A DNA stretch of 64,000 bases from Lichenostomus cassidix (Eukaryota > Chordata > Aves > Passeriformes > Meliphagidae). Each line of letters starts with the position of its first letter. Position 1 is the stretch's first letter. The DNA is taken from positions 80,755,405-80,819,404 of the forward strand of contig CM039182.1 of the NCBI GenBank assembly GCA_008360975.2, written 5' to 3'. Made by a program: the position numbers and the translations under genes. This document shows, piece after piece, positions 61,901 to 64,000 of this stretch. The notes under the pieces are model-generated. The model had not been told where the DNA came from and did no database searches. It saw nothing but the letters and a program-made list of their open reading frames with translations.

Positions 61901-64000
61901 AATCAAACACAGAAAAGCCAGCGTATATCTCAGGTAAATTTACCTGCAGATGTGAATGCACATTCAGCATGAGAGTATTTGTTCATGTGTTAAGAGCTCA
62001 ATGTTTGTCTAGGCTATATTTGTTTTACCTCATGAAAGCCACAATCCTATCATGGCTAATGTATCGGGCAGCTCTCTGCTTGCTGGCCATTCCCTTGAAA
62101 TCAACGGCAATATTTGTCAATTTAAAGTGTTGAAGATATGTTAAACTGTTTCATGCTCTGCTGATAAAGGGGGGGTGTGTGTAGGGGGAAAGCAGTTGAG
62201 AGATAGCAACAAATACTCGTCTTACAAAGCAAATTCCCTTTGTAGATGTAGGTCAAAAGTGCAGCTGATGTGCGTTTAGACAGAATATGGCGAGGGAGTA
62301 AAAATAACATTGTAAAAAAGTTTGCTAATCAGATGATAATTTTGTCATTAAGATTCCAGATGGAAGAAATCCTGATGAATTCCTAGGGGCTTAATATTTC
62401 TGATTTTTCCTGTATAAGAAATACTCACTGAAGCTGCTGGAAATTCCCTAGATCATAGTTTATAGAGTCTGTAGTATCCTGTCTTGACATTATCACGGGG
62501 TGAGAATGTTTGTCCTGTCTGTGGAAGGTGCTGCAGCTATGGCCTCATTACGCCCACTAGTCCCCCTCCTATCTGTGCAGAAATGAGGGACATTAACATG
62601 AGAATTCCTTGCCTTCAGTGGATGCACTTATCTTTTATTACACAGGAAAGACTACAAAGAAAAAAAACATGTCAATTAGAAAAGTAAATTGGCTGCAGAC
62701 AAGGAGTAAATGTTTGAAAGCCCTGGATATTTTCGGGTATATAAAATGATTAGAAGCAGTACACATTGTCACATTATTTTGTACACTGTTCTTAGCAAAC
62801 ATTCAGCTTTTGGGCTTGTTTCCATGAGAAAGAGGAACTGCTGAGAGTCAAGTGCCTGCTCTGTGTAGCACTGCTTGATTCTGAGCAGTGTGAACAAGCC
62901 CAGTCCACTTCAGCTGAGCAGACTGAACACCACAAGGCTTTAGGCTTGCTTGCACTCCCATGGATGTCTTGTCTGCTGGGAAGTGTCTGTTCCCATCCTC
63001 TTTGCTTTCTTTGCTACCCCCTCTTCCACAGAAGCCCCTGGGACAACATGCCTCAGCCCCTGCCACCTTCCACAGTCTCTTGGATGGGTATTTCTGTCAA
63101 TCTAACACTCTCAATCCAGTAGGGCATGTGCCTGTCATGCTTGTGCCTTCAGTAAAGGAATCTGGCACTCCCATCAGCCTCGGTATAGTCTGGGCATCCC
63201 AGGAAGTCACCAGCTGGTAATCATGACTACCCACCTCAGAACAGTATATTGCATAGGAATGGGTAAACAGGGATGAAAGTTAGTTCATTTTTCTTGAACA
63301 CATGGTAGTATAATATAGTTCAAAATTAGGACGTATTTGTTTAAATAACATCTCTCTATGGAATAAAAAGGGCATATTTGTAACTGTCATGCAGTTAGCC
63401 TGTAGTACTCAGTGCTAGATAGCAACACTGAAATAAATTTAATAAATTGATGTCTTACTAAAGGTTGAGATCTTTATAGAAGCAAGAATAGTAATGCCAG
63501 TTGCATGGAAATTTTAGGTGTAAAATTTGCTGTAGGCACTAATAGCTGTGGACACAATTGGACAGAGTATGTTCACCCTTCCTCCAGTATGACAATTCCT
63601 TTATTAGGGCATTTGAACTTGGGTTCACTTCAAGTGAAATGTGAAGGGTCACTGTACAAAACCCACATTTCTCTAGGCTGTTCTCCATTCTGACCTCATT
63701 GCAGTTAGGTTAGGGGAGAGGGCAGTGGTTTCACAGATTCAAGTTTCTTACATTGCATGTTTTGTTGAATTACTGTAAAACGTTAGCCCTGTGGGTCCTG
63801 AGAACAAAATTAAGAGGGGAAGAAAGAGCAAAAGGGAAAAAGGGTTGCTGAGTGACTTGAAATGCAGCCAAGAACAGATATAATGAAACTTGGCTCAAAG
63901 CCCCATGCTGTAGCACAGCTCTCAAACATCAATTGCAGGGATGTCTCTAGCTGTGAAAACATACCTGATGTTTTCAGACGCTGGCTGGCTGAGATGAAAA
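58967..64000 (+). other. SEMA5A intron downstream of the last visible exon (partial, phase 2)
   Basis: It starts at gtgagt (58967) and stays open at the window end. The next exon should begin with codons for Tyr-Cys-Asn-Glu or similar after one base of Arg; no such text occurs before 64000. A pair of overlapping hairpins lies at 61528-61563. No transposon can be named with confidence; 61090-61370 is less AT-rich but unassigned. Confidence 0.83.
61528..61563 (+). repeat. Two overlapping inverted repeats (alternative hairpins)
   Basis: Hairpin 1 (61528-61553) has 11-bp perfect arms around a 4-base loop (tcag). Hairpin 2 (61537-61563) has 11-bp perfect arms around a 5-base loop (ctcat). The middle arm segment (61543-61553) is shared, so the two folds exclude each other. 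It lies in intron and no function is known. Confidence 0.85.

Larger units (their letters stand above)
1..64000 (+). other. SEMA5A: SEMA5A gene, internal segment (7 exons and 8 introns, both ends open)
   Basis: The whole window reads as one internal stretch of a semaphorin 5A gene. SEMA5A is a type I membrane protein with an extracellular sema propeller, a PSI module and seven TSP1 repeats; it guides axons and binds plexins and glycosaminoglycans (family knowledge). Intron phases in order are 1 (upstream), 2, 0, 1, 2, 0, 2, 2 (downstream), and every split codon is restored to the expected residue. Strings such as CGTMDQGLYVNLTER and DYGTIKKV fit SEMA5A and not its paralogue SEMA5B. The assignment rests on remembered family sequences, not on a database search. 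No promoter, start codon, stop codon or 3' UTR of the gene is in the window. Confidence 0.93.

Noticed and set aside
1..64000. A search for a phage-like, toxin-antitoxin, CRISPR, operon-type or otherwise new system.
   Set aside because: The window is a spliced vertebrate gene with ordinary repeats; nothing in it supports such a system.

Overview
This is vertebrate, almost certainly avian, nuclear DNA. It is AT-rich with no CpG-island-like block. It carries decayed CR1 LINE fragments and avian-type ERV long terminal repeats, and its only gene is a spliced one whose small exons lie in long introns. The bird order cannot be fixed from the sequence alone.

The gene lies on the + strand and is the middle part of SEMA5A (semaphorin 5A, a type I membrane guidance receptor/ligand). 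Seven consecutive coding exons can be placed to the base from the protein match, GT/AG splice sites and matching codon phase: 10021-10306, 13600-13735, 17086-17290, 39096-39303, 51110-51227, 56501-56682 and 58823-58966. They encode about 426 residues without a frameshift or stop. These cover the C-terminal two thirds of the sema beta-propeller, the PSI module, the first thrombospondin type-1 (TSP1) repeat and most of the second. By analogy with human SEMA5A (about 1074 residues) this is roughly residues 216-642. The N-terminal exons lie before position 1. The remaining TSP1 repeats, the transmembrane segment and the short cytoplasmic tail lie beyond 64000. Residues specific to SEMA5A, not SEMA5B, are present.

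Layout: 1-10020 is upstream intron with a CR1 piece, an antisense ERVL-like LTR (3678-4575) and an internally deleted LTR remnant (9627-9825). 10307-17085 holds two introns of about 3.3 kb, one with a perfect 41-bp tandem duplication. 17291-39095 is a 21.8-kb intron with two abutting CR1 pieces and a solo LTR (36510-37580) into which a second, younger-inserted LTR (36709-37222) has jumped; both keep their target-site duplications. 39304-51109 is an 11.8-kb intron with two CR1 fragments and a T/G-rich tract. 51228-58822 holds two introns with one CR1 each. 58967-64000 is intron with an overlapping pair of hairpins.

I see no second protein-coding gene, no RNA gene that can be supported, no CRISPR array and no operon-like system. 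The other open frames of 60-145 codons are chance frames in AT-rich intron or lie in repeats. The most interesting structure is the nested LTR pair, not a new biological system.
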